Positions 27,212 through 37,173 of a DNA stretch of 64,000 nucleotides are shown here, piece after piece. A model generated the notes under the pieces. That model was not told where the DNA came from, searched no databases, and saw only the letters and a list, made by a program, of their open reading frames with translations. The DNA is from Candidatus Heimdallarchaeota archaeon (lineage in GTDB: Archaea; Asgardarchaeota; Heimdallarchaeia; Heimdallarchaeales; Heimdallarchaeaceae), in NCBI GenBank assembly GCA_016840095.1, contig JAEOSZ010000040.1:1-64000 (forward strand), given 5' to 3'. Position numbers and translations under genes: made by a program. The first letter of the stretch is position 1. Each line of letters starts with the position of its first letter.

Positions 27212-28054
27212 TTATTTCCTTTTCTTTCTGTATAAATTGATAACTCCAGCTATGATCAGAACTGCAATTCCTCCAATCCATTCAAAGGGTGCGATCAAAA
27301 TGTCTTCATTTGTTATTTCAAGTAGTAGTTCTGCTTTTGCAATTTCTTCACCTTCATCCAGTTTGAAGTCAAGTTCGTAAGAGCTTAAAACTCCCCAAGC
27401 CTTATTGTAAGTTACTGTTGTAACTTGGTCTACTTTATAGGTTTCTCCAGGAAAGAATCCAGACAGTTTCACATGAACCTCTGTTTGGATTGTAAATTCA
27501 TCTCCTTTGTTTGTTATCTTATACTTTGCTTGTGGTATAGACATCTCATTTTGTTGTAAATCTGTATAAAGATAATCAAAAGTAGTCATGACTGTTCCAT
27601 TTGCCAAAACCATTTCTGGAAAAATGAATCTAACTGGAAAGACATCAAAGTCTACATTAGGTTGTATCATATTCCAAGAAATTTCACTTGCATCAGCAGT
27701 AAGCAGAACTGTATTAAGTCTGAACTCTCCCCAAGGATGAGTAGTTGTATATAAATCATCATAATGAGCTAGTGTTACATTATCTGGATCATCTGTAAAT
27801 TTTATTTTGAAAATATCTCCTTGACTCATGTTTGTAGATGGATTAATTTCCCAAATAAAATCCTCTGGACATGCATAATCTGTTACAGAACATTTCTTCA
27901 TTTCCCAAGATAGTTCTAATGGGGGAACGAGATTATCACTATATGTAAAATCTGTCATACCTGATAAAGCATAATTAGGCTTGATGTTAATTGCAGTTAG
28001 AACTAAAATTATAGAAAGTGATAGTATAATTATTTTCTTTTTGCTTATTTTCAA
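27212..28054 (-). CDS. Secreted protein with C-terminal membrane anchor, unknown function
   Basis: N-terminal signal sequence and C-terminal 'WIGGIAVLIIAGVINLYRKKRK'. Confidence 0.6.
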   Translation of the reverse strand: MKISKKKIIILSLSIILVLTAINIKPNYALSGMTDFTYSDNLVPPLELSWEMKKCSVTDYACPEDFIWEINPSTNMSQGDIFKIKFTDDPDNVTLAHYDDLYTTTHPWGEFRLNTVLLTADASEISWNMIQPNVDFDVFPVRFIFPEMVLANGTVMTTFDYLYTDLQQNEMSIPQAKYKITNKGDEFTIQTEVHVKLSGFFPGETYKVDQVTTVTYNKAWGVLSSYELDFKLDEGEEIAKAELLLEITNEDILIAPFEWIGGIAVLIIAGVINLYRKKRK

Positions 28055-28152
28055 AACCTCCTAGGTTTCTAAATCGTACACTACATTTCGAGGCTATATA
28101 AACTGTTGGTAGGAGAATTAACAGCCACAAAAAAAATATAGTACAAAAATAA

Positions 28153-28623
28153 GTGCAATTCATGGAAATAACTATAAAGCCTATTGGATTCATTGAATCT
28201 CCATTTACTGACCAGGATGAAGTACCAATTCAACCTAGCTTCTCAGAAGCTTTTGGTACTGTAAACGTTGATGTTGATTTAATCGAGGGTCTTGAGGAAA
28301 TAGATGGTTTTTCTCATCTTATTTTGCTCTATTACTTTGATAGAGCAGAAGAAGTTGATATGAAGGTTGTTCCATATTTAGATGATAAACCTAAAGGAAT
28401 TTTTGCAATTCGTCATCCTAGAAGACCGAACAAAATAGGCTTATCTATAGTTCAATTAGTAAGTGTTGAGAAAAATAAACTTCTAGTTAAAGGTATAGAT
28501 GTCTTGAACAACACTCCATTGTTAGATATCAAACCTTTTGTACCTGAATTTGATATCCAAGGTATAGAAGATACTCGAATTGGTTGGTTAACTGAAAGAT
28601 TTCGTAAAGAAGAAGGTGAATGA
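28153..28623 (+). CDS. TsaA/TrmO-like tRNA methyltransferase family protein
   Basis: 'KPIGFIESPFTDQDEVPIQ', 'LEEIDGFSHLILLYYFDRA', 'GIFAIRHPRRPNKIGLSIVQL', 'VLNNTPLLDIKPFVPEFD'. Confidence 0.9.
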   Translation: MQFMEITIKPIGFIESPFTDQDEVPIQPSFSEAFGTVNVDVDLIEGLEEIDGFSHLILLYYFDRAEEVDMKVVPYLDDKPKGIFAIRHPRRPNKIGLSIVQLVSVEKNKLLVKGIDVLNNTPLLDIKPFVPEFDIQGIEDTRIGWLTERFRKEEGE

Positions 28624-29710
28624 CATTTCCAAAGTAGATTGTGCTATAATCCTTGCAGGTGGGAAAGGAACCAGATTGCAACCCTTAACTACAAACAAAC
28701 CTAAACCTTTAGTTCCTGTAGCTCTTACACCAATGATTGACTATGCAATTAAACAGATCACTGATGCAGGTATTTCTAAAATCGTTGTAGCAGTGAAATA
28801 CTTAGGGGAACAGATAATAGACTATCTTAATCATTCGTCTAAATTTTCTAATTTAGAGATCATTATTCCTGATATAGACCCCCTTGGAACAGCTGATGCG
28901 GTTAGAAGTGTTGCAGACATTATTGAAGGTGATTTCGTTGTTTCTATGGCTGATATTGTTTGTGACTTATCGATTACAAAAATGCAAAAATTCTTCTATT
29001 CTACCGATGCTTATGCCACTATAAGTTTGAAGAACATAGATTTTCCTACAAAGAAATTTGGAGTTATACTTCTAGATGAAGAACAAAATATAGAGATTTT
29101 TCTAGAGAAACCCAAACCAGAAGAGATGTTATTTACAACCATGGCTTTTGCTTATAGACCAGTTGCTGAATTCCACCTAAATCTAGTGAATACAGGAATT
29201 TATCTCTTTAAACATAAAGCTTTGGAAATACTAGATAACTTCAAGGATATAGTAGATTTTGGTCAAGATATGTTTCCATATTTATTACAAGAGAAGTTTA
29301 AACTCAATGGATTTGTCGATGAATATTATTGGATAGATGCTGGAAATGTTAGAAGTTACCTATGGGCAAATTACGATGTACTTCGAGGATTTGTTGATAG
29401 TTTTTCTCCACCAGGAAAGCAGAAAAATGGCAATTGGATAGGAGAAAATGTATCTATTGATGAAACAGCTGAAATCATCTCTCCTGTTGTTATAGGGGAC
29501 AATGTTGAGATATCAAAAAATTCTTCTGTTGGACCATTTTCAATTTTACATAATGATGTTAAGATAAAAGAAAATGTTAGAGTAGAGAGAAGTGTAATAT
29601 GGGAAAATTCTATTTTGAACTCAAACTCATTAGTTCAGAATTCTGTTATTTGTGATAATGTTGAAATTGAGGAAGACAGAAAAATAATTAAGTATTCAGC
29701 GATTAGCTGA
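28616..29710 (+). CDS. NDP-sugar pyrophosphorylase (nucleotidyltransferase + left-handed beta-helix)
   Basis: 'AIILAGGKGTRLQPLTTNKPKPLVPV', hexapeptide-like C-terminus; GTG start overlapping the upstream stop. Confidence 0.9.
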   Translation: MNDISKVDCAIILAGGKGTRLQPLTTNKPKPLVPVALTPMIDYAIKQITDAGISKIVVAVKYLGEQIIDYLNHSSKFSNLEIIIPDIDPLGTADAVRSVADIIEGDFVVSMADIVCDLSITKMQKFFYSTDAYATISLKNIDFPTKKFGVILLDEEQNIEIFLEKPKPEEMLFTTMAFAYRPVAEFHLNLVNTGIYLFKHKALEILDNFKDIVDFGQDMFPYLLQEKFKLNGFVDEYYWIDAGNVRSYLWANYDVLRGFVDSFSPPGKQKNGNWIGENVSIDETAEIISPVVIGDNVEISKNSSVGPFSILHNDVKIKENVRVERSVIWENSILNSNSLVQNSVICDNVEIEEDRKIIKYSAIS

Positions 29711-29728
29711 AGCAAGAGAATGATATAA

Positions 29729-30349
29729 ATGATCTCAAAAGATAGGACTTCTAAGATTGTTATTACTTTCTATTTAGCAATTTTACTTTGTTTTTCAATT
29801 TTAGGAGTCATGGCAGTGAGTGTTAATATTACATATTGGGATATGGAAGATGAACTTGCTGATGTGATAGATCATGATGGAATACGAGTAGTAGTATTCT
29901 TCCTACCTACATGTCCTCATTGTATAGATGAATTACCAGTACTCAAACAAATTGATTCCAATTACAATGTTTCTATATTTATGTTAGACATAACATATGA
30001 GTCAACAAACCAGACTCTCATTGATTTTAAAACAAATCATGTACTTTCAGATAACTGGACATTTGGATATACTACAGCAGATACAAATGCATATTTTGAT
30101 CTATTTTCAGTTCCAAGAATAGTAATTCTAGATAATATCAGCCGAGTAGTAGATTATATGAGAGGATTAAAAACCTATGAAACTCTAGAAATAAAAATAC
30201 TAGATGCTTTGAACTACAATACTGAGAATTATAATCCTGATTATAATGATGACTCTTCAAAATTGATTAGAAACCTTTTCATAATTATTGGAGTTGGAAT
30301 ATCAGCTGTTGTTGTTTACTTTCTTGTGAAAACATTTGTGAAAAAATAG
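29729..30349 (+). CDS. Membrane-anchored thioredoxin-like protein
   Basis: 'VVVFFLPTCPHCIDELPVLKQI' (CPHC), N- and C-terminal TM. Confidence 0.75.
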   Translation: MISKDRTSKIVITFYLAILLCFSILGVMAVSVNITYWDMEDELADVIDHDGIRVVVFFLPTCPHCIDELPVLKQIDSNYNVSIFMLDITYESTNQTLIDFKTNHVLSDNWTFGYTTADTNAYFDLFSVPRIVILDNISRVVDYMRGLKTYETLEIKILDALNYNTENYNPDYNDDSSKLIRNLFIIIGVGISAVVVYFLVKTFVKK

Positions 30350-30356
30350 AAGAGAT

Positions 30357-31265
30357 TCAACTCTCAGTTTTTTTCCTGCAGTTAACACAACCTAAAGAAG
30401 GTTCATGAATTACTACTCCACATTTTTCACAGAAAACTGACTTGGAGGTTGTGTAAGAGGTAATGATTGGATCTTCAGCACTATCAAAATAACTCAATGA
30501 TTCTCCTTCATAAGGCTTTGAAGTACCTTCTTTTTCTTCAAGACCAAGTAGAAGCTGCGCTCTTCTTATTCTGCGAATATCACCTAATAGAACAACGAAA
30601 AATCCAATGGCAATGACAGATGAAATATAAGTCATAACTACTTCAGAATATGCTATAAACAGATATGGACTGATAGTTAAGATAGGAACCATAAACAACA
30701 TAATGAATGAAGCTAAATATCTTATAGCTGGGTTCAAAGCAAACAGTGAGTAAAACAAATTTTCTCCAGCTGTTACTCGCTTATATCTACCAACAATTGT
30801 AATGATGTTTTTTACTGTGTTCATTCCATAAAAGTGTGCAAATATCATTAACATAAAAGGAACAGTAAGATCACTTTGATGACTATAGGCTAGATCTTTT
30901 TGAAGTACTAGTAATGCTTCATATAGACCTAAAGCTACAGCTGTTACAAGTAAAGCAAGAACAGCATTTCTTGCTTTCTTCTTATTTTCAAGACCTATGT
31001 TAAGCTGTCTCCATTGAAGAATTTGAATAGCAATCACAATGAACATTAGAGCATAAAAAACTGAATCAGCTATTCTCCAGAAATCCATAGCTTCTTCAGA
31101 AATGATTGGATTACCTGTCTGATCCTCCCAAAAAAATACAAAAATTATTCTGTTTATCATCTCGACTAAGTAGTAGATCATCATACCAAAAACAGCGACA
31201 AACATAAAGAAGAATGAAAACCTTTCATCCCCATAAACTTTGACAGGATATTTATCATTGACCAT
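30357..31265 (-). CDS. Polytopic membrane protein with C-terminal zinc ribbon
   Basis: Multiple TM helices; CEKCGVVIHEPSLGCVNCRKK. Confidence 0.65.
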   Translation of the reverse strand: MVNDKYPVKVYGDERFSFFFMFVAVFGMMIYYLVEMINRIIFVFFWEDQTGNPIISEEAMDFWRIADSVFYALMFIVIAIQILQWRQLNIGLENKKKARNAVLALLVTAVALGLYEALLVLQKDLAYSHQSDLTVPFMLMIFAHFYGMNTVKNIITIVGRYKRVTAGENLFYSLFALNPAIRYLASFIMLFMVPILTISPYLFIAYSEVVMTYISSVIAIGFFVVLLGDIRRIRRAQLLLGLEEKEGTSKPYEGESLSYFDSAEDPIITSYTTSKSVFCEKCGVVIHEPSLGCVNCRKKTES

Positions 31266-31308
31266 TTGCTTCCAACAGAAGGAGAGTTGAGATATTTATT
31301 TACTTTAC

Positions 31309-32787
31309 TCATTCTGTCTTTTCTTCATCTTTCTTAAATTCTTTAACTGACTTCTTCTTGTCATCTGATTTCAGATCATCAGGCAATTCTTTTGGAACAG
31401 GTATTGTTTCTGTATCAGTAGGTTTACCTATGTATCCTTGTGCATCTTTAACTACACCTTCAGCTTTAGTTTTAATAGGCTCAACAAGTGGATCCATTTT
31501 TGGTTGAGTTTCTATTGCTTCAACAAGTGGATCCATTTTCGGTTGAGTTTCTATTGCTTCAATATCTGGTTTGACAGAATCCTCAGTAATTATAGAATCG
31601 AATTCGGGTTTTACTGAAGTAGATGATTCCATAGCTTTTGATTTTACTAATACACCAGTTGAATCATCTCCAACTGAATCAATTTCATCTCTGAATTTTA
31701 TACCTTCTTCATGTTGAAGCTGGATACCTTCTTCAATTTTCTTCTTCAGTTCTTCCTTATCAGTAATCTCTTCTGCTATAGGTCTACTGACTTGTATCTC
31801 CTCTCCAATATCATAGGAAAGTTGAAGTCTATTTGCAAACTGTGGTATCAGCTTCTGATAAAGCTTATTTGATCCTTCCTTCCAGTTAATAATCTCTTTT
31901 TCTGCATCATATGAAAAATTCATATCATTTTTGCTGAATTTCTGGAGTGTTGCAGAAATGGTACTCGATGTAGTTTTTATTGACCCTCTTTTTGGATTGT
32001 CCGTTAGTCCAAGTTCATAGATAAATTTAACATGTTTATCATCAAGATTAGAAATAAAAGCAAGTAAGGAAATTGCTGTTACGAATATTCCAATTGGAAG
32101 AACATAATCAGGAAAAATAGTTGTAGTAGGTATTGTTAAAGCAATAAGCACAATACCACTCAAAGCTCCAATTATTTTGAGGAAAAGAAAGATTATGCTC
32201 TCTTTTACATAAGTATTAGGACCATATAGTGAGTAAAAAGTCCAGTAGTTTAATGACTGAGGATTAATGTAAGGTTTTGACAACATGCCAAGAAAATTGC
32301 TTCTCTCTACTTGCTTTAGGTCTTCTATTTCTCTAATCTGAGAAAATTCAAAATTTGCAGTTAGATAAACTTCTTTCTTCTCATACACTAACAATTGGAA
32401 ATAATTCTTTCCTTGTTTTATCGAACTTACAAAGGATACATCTCTGAACCAAACCTCTTCAGGTTGAAGAGTTATGGTTTCAAGTTTCTTGGTTTTTTCA
32501 TGTTTCCTTAAGTCACTAAACCAGCCAACAATTGAATATTTTATAGTTAGAGTAATAGGTTGACTTTCATTATTGGTTAAGAAAATTCTTACAATACCTT
32601 TTTTGTTTTCTGGAATCTGATCAACTATGGGTAACATGACATAAGATAAAGCTTTAACCGATTCCATTTCGATATTATCTCTAAAATCTTTGTCTAATTC
32701 GGTATAATGTGTGAACTTAGAAATAAATTTTGAAGCAAAAATAGGATTTTCAAGAATCTCATTGGTCATGTTGTTCATGTAAAACAT
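31309..32787 (-). CDS. Membrane protein with N-terminal beta domain, two TMs and disordered repeat-containing tail
   Basis: Central TM pair; tail contains IETQPKMDPLVEA repeated at a 39-nt period. Confidence 0.6.
   Translation of the reverse strand: MFYMNNMTNEILENPIFASKFISKFTHYTELDKDFRDNIEMESVKALSYVMLPIVDQIPENKKGIVRIFLTNNESQPITLTIKYSIVGWFSDLRKHEKTKKLETITLQPEEVWFRDVSFVSSIKQGKNYFQLLVYEKKEVYLTANFEFSQIREIEDLKQVERSNFLGMLSKPYINPQSLNYWTFYSLYGPNTYVKESIIFLFLKIIGALSGIVLIALTIPTTTIFPDYVLPIGIFVTAISLLAFISNLDDKHVKFIYELGLTDNPKRGSIKTTSSTISATLQKFSKNDMNFSYDAEKEIINWKEGSNKLYQKLIPQFANRLQLSYDIGEEIQVSRPIAEEITDKEELKKKIEEGIQLQHEEGIKFRDEIDSVGDDSTGVLVKSKAMESSTSVKPEFDSIITEDSVKPDIEAIETQPKMDPLVEAIETQPKMDPLVEPIKTKAEGVVKDAQGYIGKPTDTETIPVPKELPDDLKSDDKKKSVKEFKKDEEKTE
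31482..31559. repeat. 39-bp tandem duplication (2 copies) inside the 31309-32787 ORF
   Basis: 'CAACAAGTGGATCCATTTT' starts at 31482 and 31521; 13-aa in-frame repeat. Confidence 0.85.
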
Positions 32788-32914
32788 TTATTTTAACTAT
32801 AAAAAAACTTCGTCAATATGCAATGATAAATGCAATTTCTGGAGAAAGATAGTATTGCTAGTACTGTAAGAATCTTTAATAAATCTTTCAACTACTTCAA
32901 TAGTGTGAAATAGT

Positions 32915-34951
32915 TTGAGATCAGATAATTTTGATTTACCAAATGAATTTTCTAGATTCGAGAAATTCATTAAGTCTGATTTTGAACAATTTTACCCAGT
33001 TTTTCAAAAATACCAAGATATGGAATATAGTTTCTTTCAGTCTATAGTTTATGCTTCAGATGATCTTGCAAATACTCCTAAAATTCCTGAATTTACTAGG
33101 ATAAACTATACCCAGATTGCGATGATAGGTTACTTCCTTCTCTCACAGTTCAAGAAAGTGTTAACCTTTCCCATACCTGAAGATAACTTCGAGGCTATGT
33201 ATTTCCGAATGAAATCTGCGAAATTTACAGGAGATAGAGAAGTTGTGTCAGCTCTTCTAGCCAATACAATTGCATTAATGGTTGAATTGAAGAAATCAGA
33301 CCCATCAATGCACAAGGCTTTCTCGGTAATTTTATCAATGGAAATAGCATCAATGAACTCTGATGTTCAGACAGTTCAACAATATTCTAAGGTTTTTAGA
33401 ACCAATCTTTTCGACACTGTTCTGATTGAAAAATACCCTCTTCTTACTCTCCAAGTAGTTAGTGATCTAGCTTACAGAGAATTTCGAACAGGAGATGAAA
33501 CATATTCAGGTTGGTTAGAAATTTACAAAGAATTAGCTGAAGCTTTGAATATGGACACAAAGAGACTTGATTGTTATACTATGCTTGGAGGACTATATAG
33601 ATTCAAAGGTTATCTAGAAGAAGCTTCTGAATATTATAGTAAAGCAATTGTAATTGCAGAAAAAATTGGCAATAAAGAATTCATTGCATCACTAATAGCT
33701 AATATGGCAGATTTAGAACATACTAGAGGTAATTTAGAAAAAGCCCTTTCATTATGTTTAGAAGCTCTTAAGGATCCAGAAATCTCACAATCTAAACCAA
33801 CTATTTACGTTAATATTGCTGAAGTACTAATCAAGAAAGAAGAGTTCAAAGAAGCATTAGAATATTTAGATAAAGCTCAGAAATTAACCAATAGAAATTC
33901 ACCTATTGTCAATTTGCTCTATGGATATGCGCTTACAAAAATCCCAGGAAAAGGCAATCTTCAGGAAGGTATAAAGTATCTAGAAAAGGGTGGTAATCTT
34001 AGCGAAAAATCAAAAAATCAAAGGTGGTTAACTACTTACTACTATTACATGGGAAGAATATATCTAGATACTTACGATCTTTCATCTTCAATTGAATCTT
34101 TTGAAAAATGTTATGAAATGGCAATCATAAGTGAATTTCAGTACGTTGTTTTATCACAATTATATTTAGCAGAAGCTTATTTACATAGATATAAGATCTC
34201 ACAGTCAGAAGGTGACTTAACTAACTCAGAGCGGTATTTGGCAAATGTTATTTCTATTTGTCAAGAACAAGATTTACCTATCTTAGCGGAGGTCCTCTAC
34301 ATTAGTGGACAATTACTTGTTGCACTAAACGAATTAGTTGATGCTGAGTTTGTTTTTGATCAAGCAATGGATTTAGCAGAGAAAAATGTTAACGCTCCAT
34401 TAGTGAAGAAGTGTGAAAATAGTATCTTAATGATTCAAAGTAATGAAATTGAGAAACCAATGGTAATCATTCATGAAATAACTGATGTCATTAATGATCT
34501 TGCTAAGCATTCTTACATCAAGAAAACTAAACGAATGCCTCAAGTTTATTTCCTAAACATCTTTACTGATGAAGGATCATATATTTATTCTTATTACTTC
34601 AACAGACAATTTCCAATAAATGATGTATTGATTTCAGGTTTAATTTCTGCAATAAGAACAATGTCTTCAGAAGTTTTTGGAAGCGGACTAAGGGGAATAG
34701 ATTTCGAAGGTAAAAAGTTGCTCGTGGAGAGTTTTGGTAGATTTTGTGGAATTCTTGCTTGTGATAGAGACAGTTTCAATGCGCGAACAAAATTATACAA
34801 TTATGTTCAGAGATTCAACCAAAAATTTGAAGATGTATACCAAAACATTGCTGCTGGACAGACATTGGATCAACTTCAAAAGGAAGCCGACTTATTAATT
34901 GAAATTATTTTTGAGAAATCTGATAGAGCATTTGTTGCACCTCCAGAATAG
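32915..34951 (+). CDS. TPR-repeat protein with C-terminal longin/roadblock-like domain
   Basis: TPR-like 'ASEYYSKAIVIAEKIGNKEFIASLIANMADLEHTRGNLEKAL...'; C-terminal 'VYFLNIFTDEGSYIYSYYFN...LRGIDFEGKKLLVESFGRFCGILACDRD'. Confidence 0.72.
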   Translation: MRSDNFDLPNEFSRFEKFIKSDFEQFYPVFQKYQDMEYSFFQSIVYASDDLANTPKIPEFTRINYTQIAMIGYFLLSQFKKVLTFPIPEDNFEAMYFRMKSAKFTGDREVVSALLANTIALMVELKKSDPSMHKAFSVILSMEIASMNSDVQTVQQYSKVFRTNLFDTVLIEKYPLLTLQVVSDLAYREFRTGDETYSGWLEIYKELAEALNMDTKRLDCYTMLGGLYRFKGYLEEASEYYSKAIVIAEKIGNKEFIASLIANMADLEHTRGNLEKALSLCLEALKDPEISQSKPTIYVNIAEVLIKKEEFKEALEYLDKAQKLTNRNSPIVNLLYGYALTKIPGKGNLQEGIKYLEKGGNLSEKSKNQRWLTTYYYYMGRIYLDTYDLSSSIESFEKCYEMAIISEFQYVVLSQLYLAEAYLHRYKISQSEGDLTNSERYLANVISICQEQDLPILAEVLYISGQLLVALNELVDAEFVFDQAMDLAEKNVNAPLVKKCENSILMIQSNEIEKPMVIIHEITDVINDLAKHSYIKKTKRMPQVYFLNIFTDEGSYIYSYYFNRQFPINDVLISGLISAIRTMSSEVFGSGLRGIDFEGKKLLVESFGRFCGILACDRDSFNARTKLYNYVQRFNQKFEDVYQNIAAGQTLDQLQKEADLLIEIIFEKSDRAFVAPPE

Positions 34952-34990
34952 GAAACATTTTTTAGCTGTTCTTCGGAAGGAAAATTACTC

Positions 34991-36178
34991 ATGAGTAAAT
35001 TAGATTATGAAAATCTTACTTCAACTGCATTTCAATTAAGATGCACTGCTTGTGGAGACATTCACAATATTGACTCAAAGCATAGATTGTGTTCTTGTGG
35101 GAAGGTTTTATTCGCTGATTATGACTTGGAAAAAGCTAAAGAGACTCTGGATAAATCAACCTTTTACAACCGAAGATATGATATATGGAGAATGGCAGAA
35201 ATTATGCCTGTTTTTAAAAATAAATACCGTTTCACTCTTGGAGAAGGTTGGACACCCTTAGTGAAAATAGTCAATCTTGGGGAAAAACTTGGTTTGAAGA
35301 ATCTTTATTTGAAAGATGAAAGCTTCAATCCAACAGGCTCATTCAAAAGTAGAGGTTTATGTGCAGCAGTTTCAAGAGCTGTAGAGTTAGGAATAAAGGA
35401 ATTTGTCATACCAACAGCTGGAAATGCTGGAGCTGCTCTAGCTGCTTATGCTACAAGATCTAATTCGAAAGCTCATGTGTTCATGCCAGAGGATACACCT
35501 CCTTTTATTGTAAGAGAAATCAAAGCTCTCGGTGCTGATGCACGTCTGATTGAAGGATTAATAACAGATGCAGGCAAGATGGCTAGAAAGGAAGCAGAAG
35601 AAAATGATTGGTTCGACGTATCGACTTTAAAGGAACCTTACAGAGTTGAAGGAAAGAAGACTATGGGACTTGAACTAGCAGAGCAATTTGACTGGTCATT
35701 ACCAGATGTTATAGTTTATCCAACTGGTGGAGGAACAGGTATTATAGGCATGTGGAAAGCATTTGATGAACTTGAACAACTTGGATTTATTGATAGTCAT
35801 AGGCCTAGGATGATATCCGTTCAATCAAGTACTTGTGCACCTATTGTCAAAGCATTTGAGGAGGGAAAAGATTATGCTGAATTCTGGGAAAATGCACATA
35901 CAATTGCTGCAGGATTACGCGTTCCAGCAGCTATAGCTGACTATCTCATTCTGAAAACTATAAGAGATTCAAAAGGAACAGCTGTTGCAGTTGATGATTT
36001 AACTATCAAAATAGCTATGAATCAACTTGCCAAAGAAGAAGGCATAATGTTATCACCTGAAGCAGCAGCTACTGTAGCATCTTTGGACATACTAATAGAC
36101 AATAAAGATATCTCTAAAGATGAAACAATAGTTATATTCGGTACAGGTTCTGGATTAACTACTCCTGAAGAATGGTAG
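34991..36178 (+). CDS. thrC: Threonine synthase
   Basis: 'LRCTACG', 'GEGWTPLV', PLP lysine context 'ESFNPTGSFKSRG', 'PTAGNAGAALAAYA', 'PTGGGTGIIGMWKA'. Confidence 0.9.
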   Translation: MSKLDYENLTSTAFQLRCTACGDIHNIDSKHRLCSCGKVLFADYDLEKAKETLDKSTFYNRRYDIWRMAEIMPVFKNKYRFTLGEGWTPLVKIVNLGEKLGLKNLYLKDESFNPTGSFKSRGLCAAVSRAVELGIKEFVIPTAGNAGAALAAYATRSNSKAHVFMPEDTPPFIVREIKALGADARLIEGLITDAGKMARKEAEENDWFDVSTLKEPYRVEGKKTMGLELAEQFDWSLPDVIVYPTGGGTGIIGMWKAFDELEQLGFIDSHRPRMISVQSSTCAPIVKAFEEGKDYAEFWENAHTIAAGLRVPAAIADYLILKTIRDSKGTAVAVDDLTIKIAMNQLAKEEGIMLSPEAAATVASLDILIDNKDISKDETIVIFGTGSGLTTPEEW

Positions 36179-36180
36179 AA

Positions 36181-37128
36181 TTAAACATGTGGAAGAATTT
36201 CTTCTACTAATATCTTCATTTGTTCAATTTCCTTATCTTGAGGAAACATGAAAATAAACTGTTCAATTCCTAATTTTGAATAAGCTTTCAACCATTCACG
36301 AATTTCTTCTATTGTACCATGCATAGAACCCTTGTTTCTCTCTTCCATTTCTTCTAAAGTGAAACCTCTTTTTTCAGCTATCTCTTTCCAGATTCTTTTC
36401 TTCTCTTCATCTGATTCAAAAATTCTAGTCCAGACACCGTAGGTTCGTCTTAGAGAGCTAGGTTTTCTCTCATACTTCTCACATAGTTCATCTAATTGGT
36501 TCATCTTATCTTCAAAATCTTCTAGAGTATATGACCATGCTAAGTTGATACCATCAGCATATTTAGCTGCAATATTGAGCATTTTTGGTCGTCCATACAT
36601 AGTTCCAACAAAGATAGGTGGATAGGGTTTTTGTAAAGGTTTGGGAAATGATACTGCATTGTTTAATTGGTAATATTCTCCTTGATAATTAGCTCTCTCT
36701 TGAGTCCATAATTCTCTAATTACTTCAATACCTTCAACCATTTGTTTAAGTCTAATTCCTGTAGATGGAAACTCTATCCCATATTGTTTATATTCTACTT
36801 CTTTCCATCCTCCACCGTAACCAAATTCTATCCTTCCATTTGAATAGTGATCCAAGGATGCAATCTGCTTTGCAAGAACGGTTGGATGTCTATAATTATT
36901 ACAAAATACTAAGGAACCAATTCGTAGCTTCTCAGTGTAGGAAACTGCTGCCATCATTGCAGTAAAACACTCATATGCTAACGTTTCGGTTGAATCACCT
37001 GTTACCATAAAATGATCTGAAAACCAAGCATGACTAAAACCAATTTTTTCAGCATATTGAGTCATATCTTTTATCTGTTCGAAATCAAAACCAAATTGAG
37101 GTTCTACTTGTAACCCATATGAAACCAT
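36181..37128 (-). CDS. LLM-class (luciferase-like, F420/FMN) oxidoreductase
   Basis: 'FSHAWFSDHFM', 'RIGSLVFCNNYRHPTVLAKQIASLDHYSNGRIEFGYGGGWKEVEY'. Confidence 0.9.
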   Translation of the reverse strand: MVSYGLQVEPQFGFDFEQIKDMTQYAEKIGFSHAWFSDHFMVTGDSTETLAYECFTAMMAAVSYTEKLRIGSLVFCNNYRHPTVLAKQIASLDHYSNGRIEFGYGGGWKEVEYKQYGIEFPSTGIRLKQMVEGIEVIRELWTQERANYQGEYYQLNNAVSFPKPLQKPYPPIFVGTMYGRPKMLNIAAKYADGINLAWSYTLEDFEDKMNQLDELCEKYERKPSSLRRTYGVWTRIFESDEEKKRIWKEIAEKRGFTLEEMEERNKGSMHGTIEEIREWLKAYSKLGIEQFIFMFPQDKEIEQMKILVEEILPHV

Positions 37129-37173
37129 GAAAGAAGTTAGATTCTCTAATTAATAAATTGTTAGGTAAAAAAA

